Assembly (NCBI GenBank): GCA_036501185.1
Contig: DASYAU010000149.1
Location: 11,799-75,798, forward strand
Source: Korobacter sp036501185
Lineage (GTDB): Bacteria > Acidobacteriota > Terriglobia > Terriglobales > Acidobacteriaceae
Reading direction: 5' to 3'
DNA: 64,000 bases
Shown piece after piece: positions 25,166 to 33,609 of this stretch. The translations under genes and the position numbers were made by a program. Each line of letters opens with the position of its first letter. The stretch's first letter is position 1. The notes under the pieces were generated by a model. That model did no database searches. It saw nothing but the letters and a program-made list of their open reading frames with translations, and had not been told where the DNA came from.

Positions 25166-25171
25166 TATAAT
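25166..25171 (+). promoter_or_regulatory. -10 element of the psd operon
   Basis: A perfect TATAAT lies 15 bases before ATG 25187. The leader would be very short (about 8-9 bases) and lacks a Shine-Dalgarno sequence. Confidence 0.5.
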
Positions 25172-25186
25172 TATCCGGATTAACCT

Positions 25187-25852
25187 ATGGTTCGCGACGG
25201 AATCTATTACGCACTTGCATTCATTGTGGTGGCGGTGATCGTCGGCTACTTCACGTTTTGGCCGCTCGCCATCATTCCTTTGCTGCTGGCGGCGTTTTTC
25301 GCGTGGTTTTTCCGCGATCCCGAACGACCAATTCCACAGACCCCCGGGGCCATCGTTTCACCCGGAGACGGCAAGGTTACCGACATCCTTAAAATTGATG
25401 TAAACGGTGAGCCAAGAACCCGTATCAGCATATTTTTAAATGTATTTAATGTTCACGTAAATCGCTCACCCATCGCCGGGGTAATCCGCGAAGTCCGCTA
25501 TCAGAAGGGTAAGTTCGGGAATGCCATGGGAGCAGTTTCCGCCGAGGCTAACGAACAGAACATCGTCACCGTGGAAGGCGAGGGCCAGGTCGTCGTCTTC
25601 AAGCAGATTGCCGGTCTACTGGCGCGCCGCATTGTCTTCACCAAGAAGCTGGGCGACACGCTCGCGCGCGGGGAACGTGTCGGATTGATCAAATTCGGCT
25701 CGCGAGTTGACGTAATATTCACATCCGATTCCGAGGTCTCGGTAAAGATTGGAGACCACGTCGCGGGTGGCTCGACGATTCTCGCACTGGCGAGAGTCCC
25801 GGGCTCACCAACGCCCGTGATGAGCGAATCGGAACGTGGAGGCGTTCGTTGA
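25187..25852 (+). CDS. psd: phosphatidylserine decarboxylase (short form)
   Basis: A 221-residue pyruvoyl enzyme that makes phosphatidylethanolamine from phosphatidylserine at the inner membrane. Two N-terminal hydrophobic segments occupy residues about 7-40. SPGDGKV and FLNVFNVHVNRSP follow. The self-cleavage site is Gly171-Ser172 in IKFGSRVDV, the Gly-Ser version of the motif found in the short class. The C-terminus extends past the core. The stop overlaps the TTG start of pssA. Confidence 0.93.
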   Translation: MVRDGIYYALAFIVVAVIVGYFTFWPLAIIPLLLAAFFAWFFRDPERPIPQTPGAIVSPGDGKVTDILKIDVNGEPRTRISIFLNVFNVHVNRSPIAGVIREVRYQKGKFGNAMGAVSAEANEQNIVTVEGEGQVVVFKQIAGLLARRIVFTKKLGDTLARGERVGLIKFGSRVDVIFTSDSEVSVKIGDHVAGGSTILALARVPGSPTPVMSESERGGVR

Positions 25853-26736
25853 ATCCCTTGGAACGTTTTCCGATGCGTCGAAAAGACGATGACCCTGTGC
25901 GCCAGCGCCGGGTGCGCAAGGGCCTTTACATCCTGCCATCGCTGTTTACCGCGGTGAACATCGCCGCCGGGTACTTCGCGGTCTTCCAAGCAATTCTTGG
26001 AGCGAATATCGCCAACGAGCCTTGGCATTACGACATGTCGGCGCTCGCCATCGGCTTTGCAATCGTATTCGACGGCCTCGACGGCCGCATCGCGCGCATG
26101 ACGAACACCACCAGCGATTTCGGCCGTGAACTGGATTCTCTTGCCGACGTGATCACGTTTGGCATGGCGCCCGCGATCCTCGCGTTTCTTTGGGGCTTCC
26201 ATGCCATCTCCATGGCTAACCAGGACCTGCACCTGAAGCTGGTTCGCTTCGGTGCGGTCGCTACATTCCTGTTCCTCGCAGCGGGCGCATGCCGCTTGGC
26301 GCGCTTCAACATTCAAACCAATCCGCAGCCCTCGAATCCCGGCCGGCCCGGCCGCAAGTATTTTGTCGGAATGCCGATTCCAGGCGGAGCTGGCGTTGTT
26401 GCTGCTGTCGTGCATTTCTTCAAGGGCTATCCCATCCCGTCGTGGTGGTTATCCCTGATCTGGGCTTGCGTCGTGTTGCTGGTGGGTTTTCTCATGGTGA
26501 GCCGCTGGCGCTTCCCGAGCTTCAAGGGCGTCGATTTCCGGCAGCGCCACTCGTCGCGCTTGCTTGTTGTGCTGTGCGCGCTGGTCGTACTGATCATCTT
26601 CTTCTCCGAGTGGACGCTCTTCGTGATCGCTATCGCCTACATGCTCTGGGGCATCTTCTCGCGTTTGTTTTACCGCTACTCCCGCGGGACGCCGCTGCCG
26701 CCATCATCGCCCGATCAGGTCGCGCACGCCGACTAG
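25849..26736 (+). CDS. pssA: CDP-diacylglycerol-serine O-phosphatidyltransferase
   Basis: A 295-residue CDP-alcohol phosphatidyltransferase, supplying phosphatidylserine to Psd. The family motif is clear: FDGLDGRIARMT, then GRELDSLADVITFG. About eight hydrophobic helices are seen. I chose the TTG start at 25849: GGAGG at 25838-25842 sits six bases before it, and it overlaps the psd stop. ATG 25873 is the alternative. psd and pssA form the two-step phosphatidylethanolamine pathway in one operon. Confidence 0.92.
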   Translation: MNPLERFPMRRKDDDPVRQRRVRKGLYILPSLFTAVNIAAGYFAVFQAILGANIANEPWHYDMSALAIGFAIVFDGLDGRIARMTNTTSDFGRELDSLADVITFGMAPAILAFLWGFHAISMANQDLHLKLVRFGAVATFLFLAAGACRLARFNIQTNPQPSNPGRPGRKYFVGMPIPGGAGVVAAVVHFFKGYPIPSWWLSLIWACVVLLVGFLMVSRWRFPSFKGVDFRQRHSSRLLVVLCALVVLIIFFSEWTLFVIAIAYMLWGIFSRLFYRYSRGTPLPPSSPDQVAHAD

Positions 26737-26748
26737 AAACTCTTTCTA

Positions 26749-27801
26749 ATGACAAAAACCAAGAACGAAAATACGAACTGGGGTATGTTGTTTCGCGTTG
26801 CCGTCGTTGGCGCGGGCACACTCAAAGGCCGCGAAGTCAAGGAAGTCCTGACCGAGAGAAATTTTCCCGCGCAGGATGTGCGGCTGCTCGACGACGAAGA
26901 GTCGCTGGGACAAATTGAGCAGGTCGGCGACGAAGCGACTTTCATTCAGAGCCTGCTGCCCGAACATCTAACCAACATAGATTTCGCATTCTTTGCCAGC
27001 GATCCCGAGTTCACTCTCAAGACGTGGAAGCAGGCGCGCGATGCCGGAAGCGAGATCCTCGATCTCTCCTACGCATTGGAACAAGAAAAAGATGTGCAGC
27101 TGCGCTCGCCATGGTTGGAACGCGAGATGGGCAAAACGGAGCTCAGTCTCAGGACGCACCCGGTGGTGATTGCCCACCCGGCGGCCACCGTGATCGGGTT
27201 AATCATGGTGCGGGCAATGCGCGCGGGAGCCGTTAAGAGCGCAGCGGTCACAGTGTTCGAGCCTGCCTCGGAGCTGGGAAAACGCGGCATGGACGAGCTC
27301 CACGAGCAGACCGTGAATCTGCTGTCCTTCCAGCAATTACCCATGACAATCTTCGGAACGCAGGTCGCGTTCAATATGATCGACCGCTACGGAGAGGGAT
27401 CGGTGCATTCGCTCGCCGAGGCGGAGCAGCGCATTGTGCGCCATTACAAGCACATCGTCGGCGCCTCGGCCCCCGTGCCTTCGCTGATGCTGTTGCAAGC
27501 GCCGACCTTTCATGGACACGGCTTTTCCCTTTACATTGAGCTAGCGCAAGCCGCCACCCTTGAACAGGTGCGCGCCGCTTTGCGCGGCGAGCACGTGTCG
27601 TTGGGCACCGAGACTGAGGCGCCCAACAATGTGAGCGCGGCAGGACAGAGTGAAGTCCTGGTGCATCTGCGGAAAGATCCGCAGAAGGAGAATGGCTTCT
27701 GGATCTGGGCGGCGGCCGACAATTTGCGCGTGATGTCCACCTCGGCGGTGGAATGCGCCGAGATCATGGCGGCGAGCCGTCCGCGGGGACAAGTGCAGTG
27801 A
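26749..27801 (+). CDS. aspartate-semialdehyde dehydrogenase-like protein lacking the catalytic Cys (Usg-like)
   Basis: A 350-residue homologue of Asd. The N-terminal Rossmann motif FRVAVVGAGTLKGREV and the C-terminal PTFHGHGFSL are conserved. The active-site segment, PNCST in true Asd, reads AHPAATVIG here. The catalytic Cys is replaced by Ala at about residue 146, so it is unlikely to reduce aspartyl phosphate. It resembles Usg-1 proteins of unknown role. It starts 12 bases after pssA and overlaps the LptE-like gene, placing it in an envelope-lipid operon. ATG 26785 is an alternative start. Confidence 0.82.
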   Translation: MTKTKNENTNWGMLFRVAVVGAGTLKGREVKEVLTERNFPAQDVRLLDDEESLGQIEQVGDEATFIQSLLPEHLTNIDFAFFASDPEFTLKTWKQARDAGSEILDLSYALEQEKDVQLRSPWLEREMGKTELSLRTHPVVIAHPAATVIGLIMVRAMRAGAVKSAAVTVFEPASELGKRGMDELHEQTVNLLSFQQLPMTIFGTQVAFNMIDRYGEGSVHSLAEAEQRIVRHYKHIVGASAPVPSLMLLQAPTFHGHGFSLYIELAQAATLEQVRAALRGEHVSLGTETEAPNNVSAAGQSEVLVHLRKDPQKENGFWIWAAADNLRVMSTSAVECAEIMAASRPRGQVQ

Positions 27802-28322
27802 AACTTCGCATTGCCCTGATCGCAACTGCACTGCTGATTGTGCTGGCGACAAATTGTGGCTACACCCCGGCGGGCAAAGCCGTGCGCATCCCGCCAGACG
27901 TGCAAACGATTTCTATCCCGATGTTTGCCAACCAGACGCGGACCTACAAGATTGAGCAAATCGTGACCAATGACGTGGTGCATGAATTCGCCAGCCGCAC
28001 GCGCTACCACATTGTCAGTTCCCCGGGCGGTGACGTGGATGCCACGCTCCAGGGAACGCTGCTCACCAGTGAAGTTTCTCCTTCCACGTACGATTCGCAG
28101 ACCGGCCGCGCGACGACCGCCATCGTCACCGTGACCGCCTCTGTCAAACTGCTGGACCGTCACGGCAAGGTTCTCTTCGAGAACGACAACTACACCTTTC
28201 GCGACCAGTACGAGCTCTCCGCCGATCCGGCGAGTTTCTTCGAAGAAGATTCCATGGCGTTCCGCCGCTTGTCCGCCGACTTCGCTCGCACCCTCGTCAG
28301 CAATGTCCTGGAGGCCTATTAG
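27798..28322 (+). CDS. lptE: LptE-like LPS-assembly lipoprotein
   Basis: A 174-residue exported protein. LptE sits in the outer membrane inside LptD and helps insert LPS. The sequence opens with a hydrophobic signal and ATNCGYTPAG, then IPPDVQTISIPMFANQT and a beta-rich body ending in a helix, as in the family. The residue before the lipidated Cys is Asn, not the usual Gly, Ala or Ser, so lipidation is less certain. GTG 27798 overlaps the upstream stop, and its TAG shares one base with the holA start. LptD is not in the window. Confidence 0.8.
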   Translation: MKLRIALIATALLIVLATNCGYTPAGKAVRIPPDVQTISIPMFANQTRTYKIEQIVTNDVVHEFASRTRYHIVSSPGGDVDATLQGTLLTSEVSPSTYDSQTGRATTAIVTVTASVKLLDRHGKVLFENDNYTFRDQYELSADPASFFEEDSMAFRRLSADFARTLVSNVLEAY

Positions 28323-29446
28323 TGAAGAGCTTCGCGCCGGCTGAACGCTTCGTGAGCGACGTAGAACAGCGAAAGCTCAAGGCGGGCTACGTCTTCCTTG
28401 GCGACGAAGCGTTCTTCCGCAAGCAATGCCGCGACGCAATCCTGAAGCATCTAGTCCCACAGGATGTGCGAGAGTTCAGCTTCTACGAGTTCGATCTTTC
28501 GGACGTGGGCATTGGTGAGGTGCTCGACCGCGCCCGCACACCCTCGCTCATGGCGCCTTTCCAGGTCTTCTTCGTCCGCGGGATCAAGGCCCTCTACGGC
28601 CGCGGCAAGCACGATGACGAATTCGCCGCCCTCGAAGACTATTTCAAGAACCCCAATCCCGACGCGCTCCTGATTTTCGTCGCCGATCACATCAGTATTC
28701 CGGCCGACGTCCGGCGGATGGATTACGAAAGTAAAGAGCGCTACGAAAAGATCCGCGAGACCTTGGGTGACTGGTGCAGCTTGATCGAGTTTGCCCGGGT
28801 GGAAGATACCGAGGCGGTGAAGTGGGCGATCCAAGCGGCGCAGAACCAAGCCGTCAAGCTCGAGCAGGACGCCGCTCGCGAGCTGGTAGATTCTCTCGGC
28901 GGCGACATGATGCTGCTGGCCAACGAACTCGAGAAGCTCATCCTGTTCGTCGGTGAGAAGAAGCGCATTACGCTGGGCGATGTCGAGACCATGGTGCTTG
29001 CCGCCAAGCAGCGCTCGCTTTACGAGCTCACCGACGCCATCTCGCAACACGATCGCGTGAAGGCCCTGCAGGTGATGGACGCGATCCTCTCCAGCGGCGA
29101 TGGCGAGGAGGCCGCGATCGGACATCTCTATATGCTGGCGCGGACCTTCCGCCAGATGCTGGTGATCAGCGAACGCAACGTTCGCGATTCGCGTGCACTC
29201 TGGCAAGTGTTATGGCAGGGCTTCCGCGTCCCGCCATTCGCTGCCGAAGACATCATCCGCCAGGCGCGACGCTTCAAGTCGCGCAAAGAGCTCACCCGGG
29301 CGATTCGCATGATCGCGCGTGCGGATTTGGCGGTGCGCTCGAACCCGCCCAGCAAGCGACTGGTGCTGGAAAACCTGATCCTGGAATTAGCCTCCGAGCC
29401 GCGCGTGCTTGAACCAGGATGGCAGCAGGACGAGCTGCCGGTATAG
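28322..29446 (+). CDS. holA: DNA polymerase III subunit delta
   Basis: A 374-residue clamp-loader subunit that opens the beta sliding clamp. The family pattern is seen in YVFLGDEAFFRKQCRDAI at the start, then LGGDMMLLANELEKLILFV and YELTDAISQHDRVKAL. The C-terminal collar region (ARTFRQMLVISE, RFKSRKELTRAI) follows. The start is GTG 28322, one base of overlap with the LptE-like gene. The lptE-holA order is common in bacteria and supports both calls. It is the last gene of the psd operon. Confidence 0.92.
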   Translation: MKSFAPAERFVSDVEQRKLKAGYVFLGDEAFFRKQCRDAILKHLVPQDVREFSFYEFDLSDVGIGEVLDRARTPSLMAPFQVFFVRGIKALYGRGKHDDEFAALEDYFKNPNPDALLIFVADHISIPADVRRMDYESKERYEKIRETLGDWCSLIEFARVEDTEAVKWAIQAAQNQAVKLEQDAARELVDSLGGDMMLLANELEKLILFVGEKKRITLGDVETMVLAAKQRSLYELTDAISQHDRVKALQVMDAILSSGDGEEAAIGHLYMLARTFRQMLVISERNVRDSRALWQVLWQGFRVPPFAAEDIIRQARRFKSRKELTRAIRMIARADLAVRSNPPSKRLVLENLILELASEPRVLEPGWQQDELPV

Positions 29447-29549
29447 CCGCGCTGCCTCGCTGGCAATTCCGTTCCCAGCAGCACCAGTGAATCGTTTGAC
29501 TGGCTCATTTCAGCTTGGTCCGCGCTCGATTTCCTGCTCCGCCCTTTCG

Positions 29550-29578
29550 TTGACTTGCCCCACCCCTCATCATAAGAT
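29550..29578 (+). promoter_or_regulatory. promoter of the Ser/Thr kinase gene
   Basis: TTGACT (29550-29555) and TAAGAT (29573-29578) are separated by 17 bases, the best -35/-10 pair in the window. ATG 29588 follows after nine bases, so the mRNA would have almost no leader. Confidence 0.6.
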
Positions 29579-29587
29579 TGCCGCCTC

Positions 29588-32230
29588 ATGGCGGATTCCG
29601 CGGCTACCATCGGCCAAACCGTCGGTCATTACCGCGTCCTCGAGAAGCTTGGCGCCGGCGGCATGGGTGTGGTTTACAAGGCTCTCGATCTCAAACTAGA
29701 GCGCACCGTCGCCCTCAAATTCCTGCCCGCCGATGCCGCCCGAAATGCCACGGAAAAAGACAGCCTGCTACACGAAGCCCGTGCCGCCTCGTCGCTCGAC
29801 CATCCCAACATCGGAGCGATTTACGGTATAGAGCAGGCCGATGACGGCCAGCTCTATATGGTGATGGCCTATTACGAAGGCCGAACCCTGGCTCGCGTCA
29901 TCTCCGACGGCATTCCCGTTGAAAACGGTCTCGACATCATGGTGCAAGTCGCTCGCGGTCTTGCGGCTGCGCACGCGCGCAACATCGTTCACCGCGACAT
30001 CAAGCCCGGCAACGTGATCGTCACCACCGATGGCACCGTAAAGATCGTCGACTTCGGCCTCGCCCGCGTCATCACCAACTCCGCCGCCACCCAAAGCCTT
30101 CACATCTCCGGCACGCTGCCTTACATGTCGCCCGAACAAGTTCTCGGCGAAGCCGTAAGCGCAGCCTGCGATGTCTGGGCGCTTGGCGCCATGCTGGTGC
30201 AGAGCCTTACCGGAACGAGCCCGTTTCTCCGCGAGAACACTGGCGCTACCACTTTCGCCATTCTCAATCAGCCGCCCTCCAAGCTCGAGGATCTGCCGCC
30301 AGCTGTCTGCGCGGTGGCGTACCACGCTCTTGCGAAGAAAGTCGAGCACCGCTATCCGACCGCGAAAGAGTTTCTCGCCGACCTCATTGCCGCGCGCGAT
30401 GAAGTCATCGCCGCCGCAAGCCCAATTTCGCCCGATGATCCCACCCGCCTCGTCCCGCGCAGTACGCGCCAGCTCAAGCGATACGCCGAACACGCTTCCG
30501 CCCCGCGCTGGGGTACTACGCAAGCCACTTCCTCGCGTCGATCCCTTTATATTTTCGCGATCGTCTTGCTCTTCGTCGCCGTGCTGTTTCTGGTCCCGGC
30601 CGTGCGACGACGCGTCACCTCCACTTTCGCCGCGCCCGTCGAGAACCACATCGCCGTTCTTCCGTTCGACAGCATCGGCGACGATCCTGCCGGGCAGGAA
30701 ATCGCTGCCGGCCTCATGGACTCCCTCACCGGTGAACTCTCCAACATCAATGCCGGACAGCAAACTCTCTGGGTCGTCCCCGCCAGCATCGTGCGCAGCC
30801 GCAAGGTCACCGACCCGGTTACCGCCGGCAAAGATCTCGGTGTAAATCTCGTGGTGAAGGGAAGCATTCAGCGTACTGGCAAAGACGTGCGTCTCTCCGT
30901 CGATCTCATCGATGTCCGTAACCTGCGCGAGATTGGCTCGGTGCCACTCGAAGACCGCACCGGGGATATTGGCGCTCTCCAGAATGAAGCGATCTCCCGG
31001 CTCGCCGCGCTGATGAAGATTAAAATCTCCGCGGACGCGCTCCATGCTACCGGGGGACGCGCTTCACCTGCCGCCTACGATCTCTATCTCCAGGCGCTGG
31101 GCTTAATGCAGCGCTACGACAAGGCCGGCAATCTCGACCAGGCCATCGCCAGGCTCAACGACGCCGTCAAACTCGATCCTCAATTCGCGCTCGGCTTTGC
31201 CTCGCTCGGCGAAGCCTACCGCCTCAAGAACCTCATCGATCCCAACGACAAGTGGATCAATCAAGGTCTCGCCAATTTGCAACACGCCATCGAAATCGAC
31301 GACCACCTGCCGTCACTCTTCGTCTCGCTCGGACGGTTCCACGCCAGCCTCGGCAAGAATGAACTCGCGCTCCAGGAATTCCAACGCGCTCTGGCGCTTG
31401 ATCCCCGCGACTCCGACGCCATCATGGGCATCGCCAGCGCCTACGAACACATGGGCCGCCTGCAGGATGCCGAAAACAATTTCAAGCGCGGCGTTGCGCT
31501 TCGTCCTGACTACTGGGATTCCTACAACACTCTCGGCTACTTCTATCACCGCCAGCATCGCTACGACGAAGCCATCGCTCAGTTCAAACGCGCCATTGAA
31601 CTCACTCCGGACAACGCTGCCGCCTACAGTAACCTTGCCGCGATGTATCTCGAACTCGGCGACCCGGCGTCGCAGAAAAACGCCGAGGCTGCTCTCCAGC
31701 GCTCCCTGGCGCTTGCTCCTTCGTATAACGCATACGCCAACCTTGGATCGATGTATCTTGATCAGCATCGCTGGGCGGATTCTGTAAGCATGACGCGCAA
31801 AGCGCTGGCACTCAATGATCAGCAATGGGCGGTCTGGGCGAACCTCGTCATAGCCTGCGATTGGCTCAATGACCGCGAGGGTGCGCGCCAGGCCCGCCTC
31901 AAACTCCTCCCGTTGCTCAAGGCGGACGTCGAACGCAATCCGCAGGACGCGTCCCGCCATTCGCAGTTGGCTATTTACTACGCCGACGCGAAAAACGATG
32001 CCGACGCTCAGCGTCAACTCAGCACTGCCCTCGCACTCGCGCCGAAAGATACTCGCGTGCTCGCCGATGCGGTGGAGACATACGAAGAGCTCGGCGATCG
32101 CCAACGCGCTCTCGAATACGTGAAGAAATGCTTTGCCAACGGCTGCACGCTCGACGACTTCAGCCTCCGTTCGAACTTGCAAGCACTTATCGCGGATCCA
32201 AAGTTTCCCAAGAGTACGAATCGGCCCTGA
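29588..32230 (+). CDS. Ser/Thr protein kinase with TolB/FlgO-like domain and TPRs
   Basis: An 880-residue one-pass membrane kinase. The kinase domain (about 14-270) is complete: LGAGGMGVVY loop, Lys44 in VALK, HRDIKPGN with Asp137, and DFG at 155-157. A transmembrane helix lies at about 319-338. Outside the membrane follows a TolB/FlgO-like domain (HIAVLPFDSIGDDPAGQEIA, about 354-480), then at least nine TPR units to the C-terminus. This plan is common in Acidobacteria and suggests a sensor with protein partners in the periplasm. No phosphatase is adjacent. The 32255 gene follows after 24 bases. Confidence 0.93.
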   Translation: MADSAATIGQTVGHYRVLEKLGAGGMGVVYKALDLKLERTVALKFLPADAARNATEKDSLLHEARAASSLDHPNIGAIYGIEQADDGQLYMVMAYYEGRTLARVISDGIPVENGLDIMVQVARGLAAAHARNIVHRDIKPGNVIVTTDGTVKIVDFGLARVITNSAATQSLHISGTLPYMSPEQVLGEAVSAACDVWALGAMLVQSLTGTSPFLRENTGATTFAILNQPPSKLEDLPPAVCAVAYHALAKKVEHRYPTAKEFLADLIAARDEVIAAASPISPDDPTRLVPRSTRQLKRYAEHASAPRWGTTQATSSRRSLYIFAIVLLFVAVLFLVPAVRRRVTSTFAAPVENHIAVLPFDSIGDDPAGQEIAAGLMDSLTGELSNINAGQQTLWVVPASIVRSRKVTDPVTAGKDLGVNLVVKGSIQRTGKDVRLSVDLIDVRNLREIGSVPLEDRTGDIGALQNEAISRLAALMKIKISADALHATGGRASPAAYDLYLQALGLMQRYDKAGNLDQAIARLNDAVKLDPQFALGFASLGEAYRLKNLIDPNDKWINQGLANLQHAIEIDDHLPSLFVSLGRFHASLGKNELALQEFQRALALDPRDSDAIMGIASAYEHMGRLQDAENNFKRGVALRPDYWDSYNTLGYFYHRQHRYDEAIAQFKRAIELTPDNAAAYSNLAAMYLELGDPASQKNAEAALQRSLALAPSYNAYANLGSMYLDQHRWADSVSMTRKALALNDQQWAVWANLVIACDWLNDREGARQARLKLLPLLKADVERNPQDASRHSQLAIYYADAKNDADAQRQLSTALALAPKDTRVLADAVETYEELGDRQRALEYVKKCFANGCTLDDFSLRSNLQALIADPKFPKSTNRP

Positions 32231-32254
32231 TCGATCAATGAAGGAGAAAAAAAC

Positions 32255-32596
32255 GTGGCCAAACGAAAAAGATCCATCGAGGAACCAGAGTTCATCCCGG
32301 TCTCCCAGGGCGACGCACCCGGCGAAGTGGATATTGACGCCAACCAGCCCGCCATCTTTGCCAATCAAGACAACCGGTCGTACCTGATCGAGTTCTGGGA
32401 TCGGGACAAGAAGGCGCGGGCCGACGTCACCATACTCCTCGGCCCTTTCGCTACCATCACCGTTTATCCTGACCCAAACAATAGGAGCGGCAAAGGCACA
32501 CTGCATTACGAGATCCTGGACGGGCCCCCTTCGGAACCCAAGAAACGAAAGAAAGATGGTGCCGGCGGCCACGTCATCGTCATAGGCAACAGCTAG
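32255..32596 (+). CDS. hypothetical protein, 113 residues
   Basis: A soluble, charged protein I do not recognise. It has a basic N-terminus (MAKRKRS), a middle part that looks beta-rich (RADVTILLGPFATITVYPD), and a basic tail (KKRKKDGAGG). GTG 32255 is supported by AAGGAG at 32241-32246. It may be read from the kinase transcript. Confidence 0.65.
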   Translation: MAKRKRSIEEPEFIPVSQGDAPGEVDIDANQPAIFANQDNRSYLIEFWDRDKKARADVTILLGPFATITVYPDPNNRSGKGTLHYEILDGPPSEPKKRKKDGAGGHVIVIGNS

Positions 32597-32688
32597 ACAA
32601 CGCCGTATTGTTGCGGCAAGAACGCTGCGCGCCGCGTCGGCAAGAACCGTCGCGCTGCGCAATCCGTACGTCTCTACAGGAGCCCGTC

Positions 32689-33051
32689 ATGCGTGAACGC
32701 GCGTTGCAAGTGGTCCTCGCCATTGTGGGAGCAATGTTCTGTGCGGTGTCGTACTTCGCCGTCACTTTCGTCCGCCAGGAGCCGGCCTTGGCCATGATGA
32801 TGACCGTGTACGCCACTCTGGGCGTCTTCCTGCTTCTCGCCGTCCGCCGCCCCGCGGAACACCGCTCGCTGATCGCCTTCACCGCATGGTCCAGCCTCGC
32901 GCACGCCGCGCTAATGACCTTCCAGGCGCACCAGCACTACATCCTCAACAGGGAACTCATGGGCGTAGCTGTCTTCGTCCTGATCGGCGTCCTCCTCATC
33001 GCGTTAGCTCCGCCCAAACCAACAGCGCACTCGAAATCCGCCCACGCTTAA
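32689..33051 (+). CDS. small four-helix membrane protein (DUF6632-like)
   Basis: A 120-residue protein with four predicted transmembrane helices: VVLAIVGAMFCAVSYFAV, MMMTVYATLGVFLLLAV, IAFTAWSSLAHAALMTF and GVAVFVLIGVLLIALAP. The arrangement and the RSLIAFTAWSSLAHAA stretch recall the DUF6632 family, which I offer tentatively. AGGAG ends about six bases before ATG 32689. Function unknown. Confidence 0.7.
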   Translation: MRERALQVVLAIVGAMFCAVSYFAVTFVRQEPALAMMMTVYATLGVFLLLAVRRPAEHRSLIAFTAWSSLAHAALMTFQAHQHYILNRELMGVAVFVLIGVLLIALAPPKPTAHSKSAHA

Positions 33052-33143
33052 CCACCCTCCGCGACGGCCCACGTTTCGCGATGTTTGAACCGTGGGTCCG
33101 TCATGCGTTTTTTCCTGAACTCCCCGAGGCACAAAATCGCCAC

Positions 33144-33389
33144 TTTTTCGCGTTTCAAATGCCCTTTTCGCGTTTTCGCAACCATTCTTCGCTTTCCCCA
33201 CTGATATCGTTCAAACCCGCATGAACAGGGGCTCCCCGCCAATTTCACCCAAAATCACCATCCCTCCACGCTGAGCCTGCCCGCCGAAAAGCCCGCAGAA
33301 AACACCCTCAAAAACTCGCAAATTCTGCTCTCAAACCGTCGTTTTTCGCTCGCAATCCGCCGTTTTGCGCACCAATTTTCGCGTTTTTT
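33144..33389 (+). repeat. three dispersed copies of TTTTCGCGTTT
   Basis: Copies lie at 33145-33155, 33165-33175 and 33376-33386. Related strings such as GTTTTTCGCTCGC and CGTTTTGCGC lie between them. Confidence 0.6.
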
Positions 33390-33546
33390 GTGACCCGTCG
33401 CACGCCTCCACGTAACCCATCTCACATACAAAGTCATCTCAACCCGCTATCGTGCGCATGTGGGGCAATGTTCCCCAGCACCAAAACCCCTCTTTGAAAA
33501 TTCCATAGCTCCACTCACGAAAAAAGGGTTTCAAAATCCCCATTCC

Positions 33547-33570
33547 TTCGTGCAATTCGTGGCCTTCGTG
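33547..33570 (+). repeat. TTCGTG three times at 9-base spacing
   Basis: TTCGTG occurs at 33547, 33556 and 33565 with three variable bases between copies. TTTAAAG follows. Confidence 0.7.
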
Positions 33571-33609
33571 TTTAAAGATTTGGTTTTTTTGTCGAGAAGA
33601 TCACTTAAC

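Larger units (their letters stand above)
24859..25186 (+). other. 328-base structured gap between the DUF465 gene and psd
   Basis: No convincing gene was found. A hairpin lies just after the DUF465 stop, with GGCTGC at 24860-24865 against GCAGCC at 24882-24887. A much longer hairpin lies at 24975-25013, and the psd promoter is at the end. A short tRNA-like T-loop string near 24902 has no tRNA around it. Confidence 0.5.

Noticed and set aside
31313..32662. 449-codon open frame on the minus strand opposite the kinase gene
   Set aside because: It is antisense to clear TPR repeats and spans a gene boundary; no recognisable domain.
33255..33437. 60-codon minus-strand open frame in the 33 kb gap
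   Set aside because: Arg/Trp-rich translation of AT-rich repeats with no ribosome site; judged non-coding.
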